In this document: positions 18,541-29,700 of the stretch, piece by piece
How positions within the stretch are numbered: the stretch's first letter is position 1
Layout of the letters: each line of letters starts with the position of its first letter
Origin: a virus
Virus record (IMG/VR): IMGVR_UViG_3300034066_002030
Span: 1-45,778 of that record
Direction: 5' to 3' (one strand)
Length of the DNA stretch: 45,778 nt
Program-made: the position numbers and the translations under genes
The notes under the pieces: model-generated
Databases searched by the model: none
The model's input: only the letters and a program-made list of their open reading frames with translations
Told to the model about the DNA's origin: nothing

Positions 18541-18681
18541 ATGTCCAAGACTGTTGCAATCTCTCTGCTGGATCGTGCTAACAACGGCAACGATCTTCTG
18601 CAGATCCTGGATACTCTTGCCACTGACAATCAGCGGGACGTTGCTTATACTGAACCGACCGCAGATGTGAACGAGTTCTGA
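18541..18681 (+). CDS. small conserved-looking protein, 46 aa
   Basis: MSKTVAISLLDRANNGNDLL and QILDTLATDNQRDVAYTEP. A short amphipathic helix with L-L-x-I-L-D-T-L and a polar tail. I recall similar mini-proteins in cyanophages but no function. A 13-bp hairpin follows. Confidence 0.6.
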   Translation: MSKTVAISLLDRANNGNDLLQILDTLATDNQRDVAYTEPTADVNEF

Positions 18682-18689
18682 TAACTTAG

Positions 18690-18723
18690 AGGTGCTGCAG
18701 TGATTGACACTGTGGCACCTTTA
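18690..18723 (+). terminator. hairpin terminator-like element
   Basis: AGGTGCTGCAGTG pairs with CACTGTGGCACCT around ATTGA; the two central positions are G-T wobbles, so the stem is 13 bp. Only a short T run follows. TTGACA (18704-18709), 17 nt before TATGCT (18727), lies inside it, so a promoter may be overlapped. Confidence 0.6.
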
Positions 18724-18779
18724 TGTTATGCTTGGTGATTATAGTGATTCGGCAGTGTTTTACCGCCGATTGTTTATAG

Positions 18780-18791
18780 CGCCGCGCGGCG
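18780..18791 (+). other. GC-rich perfect palindrome
   Basis: CGCCGCGCGGCG, a perfect 12-bp palindrome in an AT-rich region without genes, flanked by TATAG and TTTATA. A striking compositional outlier. It could be a protein-binding site or a structured leader. Confidence 0.6.
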
Positions 18792-18845
18792 TTGCGGTTT
18801 ATAAAAATCGATAAGTCCCTAACCTACAGAGGTGACAAATCGACC

Positions 18846-18853
18846 TATAAATA
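18846..18853 (+). promoter_or_regulatory. T4-type late promoter (TATAAATA)
   Basis: A full TATAAATA, 32 nt before the ATG at 18885, marking the change from early repeat-driven genes to late genes. Confidence 0.65.
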
Positions 18854-18884
18854 TCAATCCCATAAAAAATTTCCGGAGATAAAA

Positions 18885-18995
18885 ATGTTTACCCGTTGGA
18901 TTCATAAAAACGGCAAATCAAGACCAGATAAACGCTGCAAGAGTTGCAAGAGTCAAGCAAAGACAAATGGCACACGTAAGAGGAAAAAGAAATAA
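18885..18995 (+). CDS. small basic Cys-pair protein, 36 aa
   Basis: MFTRWIHKNGKSRPDKRCKS then CKSQAKTNGTRKRKKK. C-K-S-C within a very basic context, possibly a tiny nucleic-acid-binding peptide. I prefer the ATG at 18885 with CGGAGAT upstream over the in-frame TTG at 18792. It overlaps the next gene in another frame. Confidence 0.55.
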   Translation: MFTRWIHKNGKSRPDKRCKSCKSQAKTNGTRKRKKK

Positions 18996-19125
18996 ACCTT
19001 ATTGGAATTTCTGGAAGGTTGTCTTTGCAGGATGGTTAATACGATATCCACAACAGTGCTTTACGATTTTCGGAGGCACTGTTAGTTTTTTATTTGTTCT
19101 GATATATAATGCGGTAACAAAATAA
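18967..19125 (+). CDS. small membrane protein, 52 aa
   Basis: A basic N-terminus (MAHVRGKRNKPYWNFWKVVF) and one or two hydrophobic segments (FAGWLIRYPQQCFTIFGG, SFLFVLIYNAV). It overlaps the preceding basic ORF by 29 nt in a different frame. Probably a single-pass inner-membrane protein. Function unknown. Confidence 0.55.
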   Translation: MAHVRGKRNKPYWNFWKVVFAGWLIRYPQQCFTIFGGTVSFLFVLIYNAVTK

Positions 19126-19157
19126 AAAGCACTGAAAAAAATTCTGGAAATATTTTT

Positions 19158-19352
19158 ATGACTGAAAAGGTTTATCACATATACGCAAAGAATCGGTGCG
19201 TGTATCACAACCTCTCAGAGAGCAAATTCTCTGAGACCTGGGAGATGATGCACAGAATGATTGATTTACTTAATTTAGATCTTACAAAAGATGATTTGAG
19301 TTATGAAGAACTTTGTGTAAATAAGGAAGTATTGCTCAATTCTTCACATTAG
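19158..19352 (+). CDS. conserved cyanophage-type hypothetical protein, 64 aa
   Basis: MTEKVYHIYAKNRCVYHNLS, then FSETWEMMHRMIDLLNLDLT and LSYEELCVNK. It resembles a small T4-like cyanophage protein that I recall. The helix has a Met-rich interior. TTCTGGA lies upstream without a good SD. Function unknown. Confidence 0.7.
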   Translation: MTEKVYHIYAKNRCVYHNLSESKFSETWEMMHRMIDLLNLDLTKDDLSYEELCVNKEVLLNSSH

Positions 19353-19358
19353 TGCTGA

Positions 19359-19387
19359 TTGACAAATACTAAATAGGACGATAAAAT
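19359..19387 (+). promoter_or_regulatory. sigma70-like promoter overlapping a late-like motif
   Basis: -35 TTGACA (19359-19364), 17-nt spacer, -10 TAAAAT (19382-19387). CTAAATA (19369-19375) in the spacer resembles the late core. Together these could give continuous expression of the glycosyltransferase-like gene at 19412. Confidence 0.6.
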
Positions 19388-19411
19388 TGATCTGAAGGTT
19401 GATTTAACTTT

Positions 19412-20179
19412 ATGGCAAAAGGATTTACGATTAAAGCAACAGCACCTAAACCCAAAGAACAAGAATGGGATTACGATGCAATTAAAGAACGAATGAAAGG
19501 TAAGTCGATTGTTTTCTGTCTTCCTGGCAGAGGATGTTCGTTTATTTTTCTAAAAGCATTTGTACAACTTTGTTTTGATCTTGTACAAAATGGAATGAGT
19601 ATTCAAATTTCTCAAGATTACTCTTCAATGGTGAACTTTGCACGATGTAAAGTTCTTGGAGCAAATGTTCTAAGGGGTCCAAAGCAAATTCCTTGGGATG
19701 GTAAACTAGAATATGATTATCAACTTTGGATTGACTCGGATATTGTCTTCAACACAGAAAAATTCTGGCAACTCTGTGATGTTGCACTGAATGAAGAAGG
19801 TGAAGAGAAAGAAGTTGTTGCTGGTTGGTATGCCACAGAAGATGGTCACACAACCTCAGTAGCACACTGGTTGGAAGAAGATGATTTCCGCAAGAATGGT
19901 GGAGTCATGAATCACGAAACTGTCGAGTCTATCTCAAAGCGTCGTAAACCATTCACCGTGGATTATACAGGTTTTGGATGGGTTCTGATTAAGAATGGAG
20001 TATTTGAGCAACTTGAATATCCTTGGTTTGCTCCTAAGATGCAAGTCTTTGAATCTGGCGCTGTTCAGGATATGTGCGGAGAAGATGTTTCATTCTGTCT
20101 TGATGCAAAAGAAGCTGGGTTTGAAATCTGGTGCGATCCTCGTATTAGAGTTGGACATGAAAAAACTCGCGTAATCTAA
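19412..20179 (+). CDS. glycosyltransferase-like protein (GT-A type)
   Basis: A 255-aa protein. The core VFCLPGRGCSFIFLKAF is followed by a section with YDYQLWIDSDIVFN, where D-S-D (108-110) acts as the DxD sugar-nucleotide motif of GT-A folds. EVVAGWY and DYTGFGWVLIK follow, then EDVSFCLDAKEAGFEIWCDP, typical of family-2-like transferases. It probably transfers a sugar, perhaps to DNA bases, a virion protein or host glycans. The acceptor is unknown. It lies just before the baseplate genes, with a sigma70-like promoter. Confidence 0.75.
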   Translation: MAKGFTIKATAPKPKEQEWDYDAIKERMKGKSIVFCLPGRGCSFIFLKAFVQLCFDLVQNGMSIQISQDYSSMVNFARCKVLGANVLRGPKQIPWDGKLEYDYQLWIDSDIVFNTEKFWQLCDVALNEEGEEKEVVAGWYATEDGHTTSVAHWLEEDDFRKNGGVMNHETVESISKRRKPFTVDYTGFGWVLIKNGVFEQLEYPWFAPKMQVFESGAVQDMCGEDVSFCLDAKEAGFEIWCDPRIRVGHEKTRVI

Positions 20180-20340
20180 TGAGCAATCTTTACAATCTTT
20201 TATACAAAGGGCGTAAAATTTATACCAATCTCACTGCAGAAGACTGTAGTGAGATTTTACAAACCTTCTCAGAGCGTTTTTACTCGGGAGAAGATATTGA
20301 TCCTAATGAATTAGAAATGGAGGAAATTTCAAATGGCTAA
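20179..20340 (+). CDS. small protein, 53 aa
   Basis: MSNLYNLLYKGRKIYTNLTA then EDCSEILQTFSERFYSGED. The ATG overlaps the upstream TAA (TAATG), so it is coupled to the glycosyltransferase-like gene. The acidic C-terminus contains the SD (GGAGGAAAT) of the next gene. Function unknown. Confidence 0.65.
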   Translation: MSNLYNLLYKGRKIYTNLTAEDCSEILQTFSERFYSGEDIDPNELEMEEISNG

Positions 20341-20473
20341 AGGTGGATTGAATAAGACCGTATTTGAAGCTGGAGCACCAAAAAAGACACGTCAAGGACG
20401 TTCTGCTCGTACATTACTCAGTGCAACCTCTCGTAATGGACGTAAGAAAAAGTATCGGGGTCAAGGAAAATAA
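20333..20473 (+). CDS. small basic conserved cyanophage-type protein, 46 aa
   Basis: MAKGGLNKTVFEAGAPKKTR then SARTLLSATSRNGRKKKYRG. Strongly basic, with a K-K-x-R-Q-G core. I recall near-identical small proteins in T4-like cyanophages. It overlaps the previous gene by 8 nt, with GGAGG 8 nt before the ATG. It may bind DNA or the ribosome, judging only from charge. A terminator follows. Confidence 0.7.
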   Translation: MAKGGLNKTVFEAGAPKKTRQGRSARTLLSATSRNGRKKKYRGQGK

Positions 20474-20483
20474 TATAGATAGA

Positions 20484-20508
20484 GCAGGAAGAAATTCCTG
20501 CTTTTTTA
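20484..20508 (+). terminator. rho-independent terminator
   Basis: GCAGGAA-GAAA-TTCCTGC followed by six T. A GAAA tetraloop caps a 7-bp stem. Confidence 0.9.
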
Positions 20509-20518
20509 TTATCAACTT

Positions 20519-21160
20519 ATGGCATATTTAAATCATAATCTTCCAACAATCACTTGTTACATTCGTAATGAATTTCTATATAATCACAAAAAAGGATATG
20601 GAGAGGTAACTTTATGCGATGTACACTCCGTAGCGTCCTTAGAGAAGCACGTACCCCTCTTTGAAGCGTTTCTTGAGAATGGTGTGAATTGGACAAGAAG
20701 ACCAATTCATGCATTTTGTTGGAAACCTGATGCTCCGACACCCAAATTAGAGGAGTGTATGTGGTGGGATTGTTTTTCTCCTTATATTGATGTGCAAGTT
20801 CGTTCAAGATTGTCTAACCTACGTGCAGAATTAATCAATTATCGCGGAGAAAAGAATGAAGGAACTTATATGTTCACTCTCGATTGGTCGTGGGAGTCAA
20901 AATCTACTCTGAATACCAACTTTAGTGAGACTCCAGAGCATAAATGTGCTCATTTTTTCAAAATGGACAATGGGAATTTCTATGCATATCCCAATAATAA
21001 AATTTTATGGTATGATGATGCATGGACAAAGAATAGAATTGCCAAAAATCCAGGTTATGAAATCGATTTAACCGAATATTCAGTCGAAAATCGTCGCAAA
21101 ATTGAGACTTCTGACGATTTTATGTACGAAATTACAGAAATCGGGATAGAAACCCCGTAA
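20519..21160 (+). CDS. conserved cyanophage-type hypothetical protein, 213 aa
   Basis: The opening MAYLNHNLPTITCYIRNEFL and the sections CDVHSVASLEKHVPLFEAFL, HAFCWK, EECMWWDCFSPYIDVQVRSR and DWSWES resemble a T4-like cyanophage protein that commonly lies near gene 25, as I recall. It is Trp- and Cys-rich and probably a globular enzyme or structural factor. It starts 11 nt after a terminator without a visible promoter. Function unknown. Confidence 0.75.
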   Translation: MAYLNHNLPTITCYIRNEFLYNHKKGYGEVTLCDVHSVASLEKHVPLFEAFLENGVNWTRRPIHAFCWKPDAPTPKLEECMWWDCFSPYIDVQVRSRLSNLRAELINYRGEKNEGTYMFTLDWSWESKSTLNTNFSETPEHKCAHFFKMDNGNFYAYPNNKILWYDDAWTKNRIAKNPGYEIDLTEYSVENRRKIETSDDFMYEITEIGIETP

Positions 21161-21193
21161 AAAGTTCTGATTTTAACGAATCAGGAGAAAACA

Positions 21194-21451
21194 ATGACCA
21201 AAAAAGTCGATAAAGATCAAAATTTTATGAAAAATGAGTGGGGAACTCAGTATTTAAGTAGTGAGTATGGTTGGGAGGACCAAATTCAAAAGCAAAAAAT
21301 GCTTCGAGAGATCGCAAACGACAACCTAACACCCAAAAAACACGATTTTTATCATCAAAATGAGATTCATCAAAAAATTCGCAATGATGAAGACTATGAT
21401 GATTGGGAATATGGTACAGAACCTCTTTATGAATTTAAAAAACACGAATAA
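21194..21451 (+). CDS. acidic hypothetical protein, 85 aa
   Basis: MTKKVDKDQNFMKNEWGTQY, then LSSEYGWEDQIQKQKMLREI and DDYDDWEYGTEPLYEFK. Charged and probably partly disordered. It has a good SD (CAGGAG, about 6 nt before the ATG). The TAA overlaps the late promoter of gene 25. Position next to gp25 suggests a baseplate-related or assembly role, without direct proof. Confidence 0.65.
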   Translation: MTKKVDKDQNFMKNEWGTQYLSSEYGWEDQIQKQKMLREIANDNLTPKKHDFYHQNEIHQKIRNDEDYDDWEYGTEPLYEFKKHE

Positions 21452-21454
21452 ATA
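21448..21454 (+). promoter_or_regulatory. late promoter (ATAAATA) for the baseplate operon
   Basis: ATAAATA overlaps the upstream TAA and lies 21 nt before the gene 25 ATG. It is positioned to drive genes 25, 6 and the 2436-aa gene. Confidence 0.68.
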
Positions 21455-21474
21455 ATACAGATTTTATACTTTTT

Positions 21475-21876
21475 ATGCCGGTAGAGCGGATCAGTAAAGA
21501 ATTTAAAGATTTGAGTATGACCTTTCAGGTCAATCCACTCAACTATGACTTAATTACCCTAAAAAACGTGACTGCTATATCACGCTCTATTCAAAACTTG
21601 GTATTTACATACCCAGGAGAACGATTTTTCAATGAAAATTTGGGTTCAAAAATGGGTCGTTCTCTTTTTGAAACTCTTGATGATGTTTCTGCCTCAATTA
21701 TTAAAGATGAAATTCAAAGCACTATTCGAAATTACGAACCAAGAGCAAATTTAATTTCAGTAGATGTATCACCAAATTATGAAAACAATGAATTTAATGT
21801 TACAATAAATTATAAAATTATAGGTATTGACGTTTTACCTCAACAATTATCATTTGCACTTCAGCCAACACGATAA
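21475..21876 (+). CDS. 25: baseplate wedge subunit gp25
   Basis: A 133-aa protein with the gp25/lysozyme-like wedge pattern: KNVTAISRSIQNLVFTYPGE, RFFNENLGSKMGRSLFETLD and IQSTIRNYEPRANLISVDV all line up with T4 gp25 (ISLGLRSIKNSLLG, RPFDPEFGCDLSDQLFE, SAVRNYEPRI). gp25 joins gp6 and gp53 in the inner baseplate wedge and starts sheath polymerisation. Length matches the family. Its stop overlaps the next ATG by one base. Confidence 0.93.
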   Translation: MPVERISKEFKDLSMTFQVNPLNYDLITLKNVTAISRSIQNLVFTYPGERFFNENLGSKMGRSLFETLDDVSASIIKDEIQSTIRNYEPRANLISVDVSPNYENNEFNVTINYKIIGIDVLPQQLSFALQPTR

Positions 21877-23786
21877 TGGCATTAGTTAACTTTACTAATT
21901 TAGATTTCGATCAAATAAAAATTTCAATTCGCGAGTATTTAAGAGCGAATTCAAATTTTACTGACTATGATTTTGAAGGATCTAACCTTTCTAATTTGAT
22001 TGATGTTTTAGCGTATAATACTTATATCTCATCATATAATGCTAATATGATTAGCAATGAGGTATTCCTTGATAGTGCAACTCTGAGAGAAAATGTAGTT
22101 TCTCTCGCACGAAACATTGGATATGTTCCACACTCTCGATCGGCATCAAAGGCAGATATTTCTTTTTTTGTTGACACAACAGGATTTGCAACAAATCCAC
22201 TTACAATGACATTAAAAAATGGTGTAGTTTGCTCAACAAATACCAATTTTGGAAGTCAAAGTTTTTCTTTTATTGTTCCGCAAGATATCACAGTCCCTGT
22301 GGTCAATGGAATTGCTTTATTTGAAAATGTCAGTATATATGAGGGAACATATGTCATTAATAGTTTTACAGTTGATGCCAATATCGAAAAACAAAGATTT
22401 ATTTTAGATAATGCAAATATTGACGTAGATTCTATCAGTGTTTTTGTGAGAGATACTGAATTAAGCACTGTTAAAAATGTATATAAAATATCAAAAAATC
22501 TTTTCGATATCACTTCAGAGTCAAGAGTTTTCTTTATTCAAGAAATTGAAGATCAAAGATATGAGTTAATTTTTGGCGATGGTATATTTGGAAAAAAACT
22601 TTCAAATTTAAATTATATTGAAGTATCTTACAACATTACCAATGGAGAAAGTGGAAATGGCATTTCCTCATTTAATTTCAATGGACGTATTGTAGATAAT
22701 AATAATAGAGTGGTTACAACGGGTATTTCGCTAATTACAACAAATTCGCCATCTCAAAATGGAAGAGAAATTGAATCTGTTGAATCTATTAAAAAATATG
22801 CTCCAAGAAAATATTCTTCACAGAATCGTGCAGTTACTACTACAGATTATGAAACGATAATTCCTATGATATATCCAGAAGCAGAATCAATTGCTGTTTT
22901 TGGTGGAGAAGATTTAACGCCCCCGCAGTATGGAAGAGTTTTCATTACTATCAAACCAATTAATGGACCATTTGTTTCAAATCAGATTAAAGATAATATC
23001 GAAAAAGAGTTAAGGAGATATTCAGTTGCTGGGATTGTGCCGGAAATTATTGATCTGAAGTACTTATACCTAGAAGCAGACACTACTGCATATTATAATG
23101 CAAATGCAACCAATGATCCAAATAATCTAAAAGATATTATCTTTAATAATATTAAAAATTATGCAGATTCAAAAGAACTTAATAAATATGGAGCAAGATT
23201 TAAATACAGTAAATACTTAAAAATCATCGATGATTCAAATAGTGCTGTTACATCTAATATCACTAAAATTGCAATGAGAAGAGATCTGGGGGTACGACTT
23301 AATGCGTTTGCTGACTATGAAATTTGTTACGGAAATCAGTTTCATATTAAAGATACAAATGGATATAATATCAAGTCTTCTGGATTTAAAATTGCAGGAA
23401 TAAGTGATACTATTTACATTGGAGATACTCCAAACTCTAACGGGTTAACTGGAAGTATATTTTTCTTTAGACTGCAAGCAGAAAATAATCCAATTATTGT
23501 GAGATCTAACGTTGGAAAAATTGATTATGCAAAAGGTGAAATACTATTAAATTCTGTAAATATATCAGAAACTTCAAAAACTTCATTTTTACAACCCATC
23601 ATTCAAATCTCGGCAGTTCCAAAGTCTAATGATGTAATTGGATTGCAGGATTTATATTTGCAACTAGATATTAATAACAGTACGTTAAATATGTTATCTG
23701 ATGTCATTTCTTCTGGTTCAGACACATCTGGATCAACATATACGGTTACATCAAGTTACACTAACGGAGACCTCGTAAGAACATAA
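21876..23786 (+). CDS. 6: baseplate wedge subunit gp6
   Basis: A 636-aa protein. NSNFTDYDFEGSNLSNLIDV, LAYNTYISSYNAN and RENVVSLARNIGYVPHSRSA match T4 gp6 (FLDYDFEGSRLNVLCDLLAYNT, RSSVVQAAQDNGYLPTSKSA). The region YAPRKYSSQNRAVTTTDYET and PQYGRVFITIKP matches T4 sections CVTATDYDTF and PGYAFIAAKP. gp6 forms the inner ring joining wedges around the hub. It directly follows gp25, with a single-base overlap. Confidence 0.93.
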   Translation: MALVNFTNLDFDQIKISIREYLRANSNFTDYDFEGSNLSNLIDVLAYNTYISSYNANMISNEVFLDSATLRENVVSLARNIGYVPHSRSASKADISFFVDTTGFATNPLTMTLKNGVVCSTNTNFGSQSFSFIVPQDITVPVVNGIALFENVSIYEGTYVINSFTVDANIEKQRFILDNANIDVDSISVFVRDTELSTVKNVYKISKNLFDITSESRVFFIQEIEDQRYELIFGDGIFGKKLSNLNYIEVSYNITNGESGNGISSFNFNGRIVDNNNRVVTTGISLITTNSPSQNGREIESVESIKKYAPRKYSSQNRAVTTTDYETIIPMIYPEAESIAVFGGEDLTPPQYGRVFITIKPINGPFVSNQIKDNIEKELRRYSVAGIVPEIIDLKYLYLEADTTAYYNANATNDPNNLKDIIFNNIKNYADSKELNKYGARFKYSKYLKIIDDSNSAVTSNITKIAMRRDLGVRLNAFADYEICYGNQFHIKDTNGYNIKSSGFKIAGISDTIYIGDTPNSNGLTGSIFFFRLQAENNPIIVRSNVGKIDYAKGEILLNSVNISETSKTSFLQPIIQISAVPKSNDVIGLQDLYLQLDINNSTLNMLSDVISSGSDTSGSTYTVTSSYTNGDLVRT

Positions 23787-23790
23787 TAAA

Positions 23791-26700
23791 ATGACAGAAA
23801 CCAGAATCAAAATTAGTTCTATTGTTGAAAATCAACTACCCCAATTTGTCGCAGAAGAGTTTCCTCTTGTTTCTGAATTTTTATCACAATACTATACCTC
23901 ATTAGAAAGTCAAGGAAATATAAGTGATATACTTCAGAACATTGATCAATATGTTAAAGTTGATAAATTAACAAATTTAGTAAACTCAACGACTTTAACA
24001 ACAGATTTAACATTTTTTGATACTAGAATTAATGTATCTTCTACTGCAGGATTTCCAGATTCTTATGGACTTTTATTAATTGACTCTGAAATTATTACAT
24101 ATACCTCAAGGACATCTACAACTTTTGAGGGGTGTGTACGTGGTTTTAACGGCGTAACTTCTTATGGAACTAAAGACGAACTGACTTTTTCACAAACTCA
24201 AGCAGAGGATCACTTTGCAGCAGTTGATAATAATCCAACTGTCGTAACAAATTTAAGTGTTCTCTTTCTTAAAGAATTTTTTAAAAAAGTCAAAAAACAA
24301 ATTACCCCCGGATTTGATGATAGAGAATTATACTCTGATTTAAATGAAAGACTTTTTGTAAAGCAGGCTATAGATTTTTATTCATCAAAAGGCACTGACA
24401 GTTCATTTAAAATTCTTTTTGCTGCTTTGTATGGTGAAAATGTTGAGGTCATAAAACCTAGAGACTATTTAATTCAACCATCAGATGCCCAATATCGTAT
24501 CACTTCTGATTTGGTTGCAGAAAACATTGAAGGGAATCCAGAATTTCTTGTAAACAGAACTCTTTATCAAAAAGATGCTGAAGGAAAAATAATCTCTCAA
24601 GGAACTGTTACTCAAGTAGAAAAAATTAGAAGAGGGTCTAAAAATTATTATGTAGTAAGTTTAGATTCTGGTTATGACAGAGATATTCAAGCACTCGGAT
24701 CAATTTATGGGGAATTTAAAATTCATCCAAAAACAAGAGTTGTGTCCACAATACCTTTAGGATCAACCACTTTAGAAGTAGACTCTACAGTATCATTTCC
24801 AATTTCTAATGGCAATCTTGTTGCTGATCTTGAAAATGGAACAACTCTAAACATTACATACAAATCAAAAACATTAAATCAGTTTTTAGACTGTCAGGGT
24901 ATAAACCAAGAAATACCTGAGTCTACTGAGATAAAGAGCAATCTTTTCGCATCTTCAAGTGATGAAACTATAAAAATTAGGATTCTTGGAGTTTTGTCCG
25001 AATTAAATCTGCCAAATAATAGTGCATTTTATTCTGAGGAAGATGTGGTTAGGATAAAATCTTTGGGTTTAAACTCAAAAGATTTCAAATTCAATAATTG
25101 GTTTTTTAACGTTGCTTCAAAGTATGAAGTAAGTTCAGTAAGACTTTTAGATGCTTCAGATAGGCTGTATAGAATTGATCTATACGATGAACATTCTTTT
25201 AGAGTAGGAGATCTGGTAACGTTATCTTCATCGATAGGTGAAGATCAAACTGGATATGTGGTTTTTTTCAATAACGAAAAATCTTTTAGTATTCAATTTG
25301 GATCAAGAGCAAAACTTCTTAATGTAAGATTAAATTATATTGTTAAAAAGAATATATCAAAAGTATCAAGTCAAGATTATCCTTCCGTTAATAATTACAC
25401 CTCTAATGTACAAAATGTTTACTTGGATGATGTTGGATCTTTATATGTAGCTTCACCTTCTTTGCCGTCATATTTAAATTTACCAATCGAAATAAATGAC
25501 AGATCAGTAACTTTTAGTGGAACTTTTAGTGGAACTACCCTTAATATTGGTAATCACGGTTTTTACACAGGAGATTCGATTGTATACAAACCAACTGCAA
25601 ATAATACACTAGGAATTTCTACCGGAATTTACTTTATTAAAAAGGTAAGTGCAACTCGAATAAGATTGGCGAGAAGTAGAAATAACATTTTTACAGAAAA
25701 TTTTGTATCAGTAAATGGAGTTGTTAAAGATGCAAAATTTGAACTTACAGATTTTACATATACAGATTTGAGTACTCAATTACTTGAACCTCAAAGATTA
25801 ATTAGAAAAATTTCAAATCCAGAAATTGCTGAAAGTATTAATGAAACAAATCCCGGTCTAACTGGTATTTTTGTTAATGGGGTTGAACTTTTAAATTACA
25901 AGTCAAAAGACAATGTTTTTTATGGACCAATTCAAAGTATAATTCCATCTGCACCTGGATCTGGATATGATGTAATAAATCCTCCGACCTTATATATTAG
26001 CGATCCTATTGGAACTGGAGCCACAGGTCATTGTTCTATATTGGGCAAATTAGAAAAAATTAATATTATAGATCCTGGATTTGATTATCTCGAAGAACCA
26101 GTTATTGAAATTACCGGAGGTAACGGGTCTGGTGCAATTGCTAAGGCAAATTTAGTAACTTTAGAACATAATGTTCGATTTAATTCTCAATCTAATGCAG
26201 GATTGGTTAAATTAAATCCAACTAATGAAATAGGATTTTCTACTTATCACAAATTTAGAAACGCTGAGGAAGTAATATACATAACGGATCAACAAAGAAA
26301 TGTTGGTGGATTATCGACAAGTTCAACATATTTTATATCGATAAAAGATTTAAGTACAATAAAATTTCACAGATCCTATTTGGATGCAGTTGCGGGTATT
26401 AATACCATTCAACTGACTTCTTTTGGAACAGGGAATCATTTTATCAGATCAAAAAATTTGAAGAAAAATGTAGGATCAATTACTATCACAAACTCCGGAT
26501 CAAATTATCAAAATAAATTAACTATTACTGGCACAAGTGGCATTAACACTGTTTCGGATAGTATTATGATACCAAACCATGGATATGAAAGTGGCGAAAT
26601 AATTGTATATAATTCAACAAGAATTTCAGTTGGAGGTTTATCCTCATCCAAATCTTACTATGTAACTAAGATTACTGATGATGAATTTAAATTGTCAAAT

Positions 26701-29700
26701 ATTGGTCCAGAAAACGACAGAAATTTATTTTTAAATACAAAACAATATATTAATTTAACTTCAGTTGGCACTGGTAATCATAGGTTCAATTATCCAGAAA
26801 TTAAAGTATCTATTAAGGGACGAATAGGAGTCTCAACTTTTTCTGGTCAAAATTTTGATGCAGTTATTCAACCAATTTTTAGAGGTGAAGTACAATCTGT
26901 ATTTGTTTCCTCCAATGGAAAAAATTATGGATCAGAAGAAATTATTAATTACAACAGACAACCTTTAATTAGATTAGAATCTGGTTCAAAAGCAGAACTT
27001 ACTCCAATAATTTCATCGGATGGGAGAATTGCTCAAGTATTAGTAAAAAATCCCGGAAGTGGGTATAATTCTCCACCAGATCTTCAAATTAATGGATCAG
27101 GAACTGGTGGTTTATTGACTCCGATTATAACAAATGGATCTATAATTGAAGTTAAAGTAATTAATGCAGGAGTGGGATATAAAAAAGAAAACACATCTAT
27201 AACAGTCAACTCTCCTGGGACTGGAGTAAGATTTGAGGTAAAAATTCAACCTTGGAAAATTAATTTGGTTGAAAGAATGCTAATAACTTCGAAAATAAGT
27301 GAAGATGATGGTATCTTATCCGAAGGACTAAATCGCAATTATGGTCTTCAATATACTCACGCATATGCCCCTAGAATGCTAAGACGATCTGTTCAAGCAG
27401 TTAATTTTTCAAGAGGTACAAAAGTTTTTGTTGCAGATTTACAAATTTTAAATAATAAAGAATTAACATCAAATTCACATTCCCCAATTATTGGTTGGGC
27501 TTACGATGGAAATCCGATTTATGGTCCTTATGGATATGTATCAAAAACAGGAGGATCTATTAAATCATTAAATTCTGGGTATCAACTAGCATTAAAAGAA
27601 AACAGACCCAGAACTTCCATTTATCCTCAAGGATTTTTTGTTGAAGATTATTCATATACTGCTGATGGAGATTTAGACGAACATAATGGCAGATTTGGTG
27701 TTACTCCAGAATATCCTAATGGAGTTTATGCATATTTTGCAACAATTAATAGTGGATTAATAGAATCTACAGGATTTTTTGCCAATTATAAAAAACCCAC
27801 TTTTCCATATGCAATTGGTCCTACTTATAAGTCTAAACCGATTGATTTTAACTTTGATAATTTATCTAATCAAGATTATATTGATATAAATCAAACAACT
27901 TGGAAAAGAAATATCAATTCATATAATCCACCATTATATGATTATCTTTTTAATCCGAACAGTGTTAGAAATCAAACTGCGATTGTTAAACATATTTCTA
28001 GAGGTTATTTAAGTTCTTTAAAGGTTAAAGAAGGTGGACAAAATTATAAAGTAGGAGATGAAATAATTTTAAATGACAATTCGGCGAATAATTTCCAGGA
28101 GTCTAGAGCAAAGGTTTCTTTAATTAAGGGGAAAACTGTAAGTCAAATCAGCGTCGCAACTTCTTCTTTTGAAAATGTTCAACTTTATCCCAAAGGACAA
28201 AATTTTATAGGTTTTACAACAGTACCTCACAACTATTTGAATAATGATTTAGTTACTTTTACTGGCGAATATGATTACAAAAAATTTGCTAACATAATTG
28301 TCACACAAAATGATCTTTTTATAACGTCTGGTGTCGGATCTGCTCGATACACTGGACTGGTTACTTATTTCAACGTTACTGGAAATTTACAATTTCCAAA
28401 TATCAAAGAAAATGATATTTACATAATTGATAATGAACAAGTTAAAATTTTAAATGTAGATCGAAGATCATCTAGAATTAGAGTTATCCGTAATCAAAAT
28501 GGAACTACGGGAATAACCACATATAGAATTGGAACTTCTATTATTGAAAGACCAAAGAAATTTGAATTAAATGCTGGTATTTCTACAACATACAATTTTA
28601 ATATTGATCGTGAATTTTACTTTGACCCCAAAGAATCTGTTGGAGTGGGAACAACAGCTGGTGTTGGAATTGTTAGTACAATTTATTTTTCAAATCCAGG
28701 CGCTGGAATTACCCAATTAACAATTCCAACAAGATCAATTTATATTGAAAATCATAATTTAAACAGCGGAAATTCCTTAATTTATTCTACAAATGGGGGG
28801 AATCCGATTTCGGTTTCCACTAATGGCACTTCAACATTCCAATTAACAAATAACTCATTAGTTTATGCATTAAGGATTACAAAAGATTTGATTGGAATTT
28901 CGACCGTAGTACCTGTTTCGCGAAATAATATTTTATACTTTAATTCTGTAGGTCTTGGAAATACTCACAGTTTCAAAACAATTTTTTCCAATACTTTAGT
29001 TGGAGAGGTTAGTAAAAATGTTGTAAGGGTTTCTACTTCTGAAACTCATGGATTATCTTTATTTGATACTGTAGTTGTTGATGTCAAGTCAGGAATTTCT
29101 ACTACAGTTGTTGTTAGATATAATGATTTTAATAGAAGATTGGTATTAAATCCCAGAGCATTTACTTCTATAGACACTAATAATAATATTATTACAATTA
29201 ATGATCATAGATATTATACTGGACAAAAAGTAATATATACTTCATCATCTCCTTCGATAGGATTGGCAAATGAAAGTATGTATTATGTTATTGTTATAGA
29301 TTCAAACAGAATTAAATTATCAAATAGTTTTTATGGAGCTACAAAAGTAAATCCAGAAATTATTGATATAGTTTCTTCATCCTCCGGATTTATTTCACCA
29401 ATTAATCCTCCACTAAATTTAACAAGAAATCAAACAATAATTTTTGATTTATCAGATTTTTCATTATCTTATAGAAATAATTCTATTGATTATTCTGCAT
29501 TTGATTTTAATTTCTACAAAGATGAAAGATTCACTGAAGAATTTAATACAACTAAATCATCAAAAGTTTTTAATGTAATAAAATCAGGAAGAATTGGAAT
29601 CGATGCTAGGGCAAGGGTTACTCTAACTTTAAATAATGACGTTCCAACAGATTTATATTATACTTTAGTTCCAATTGACCTAAAATCAAATTCTCAAGTT

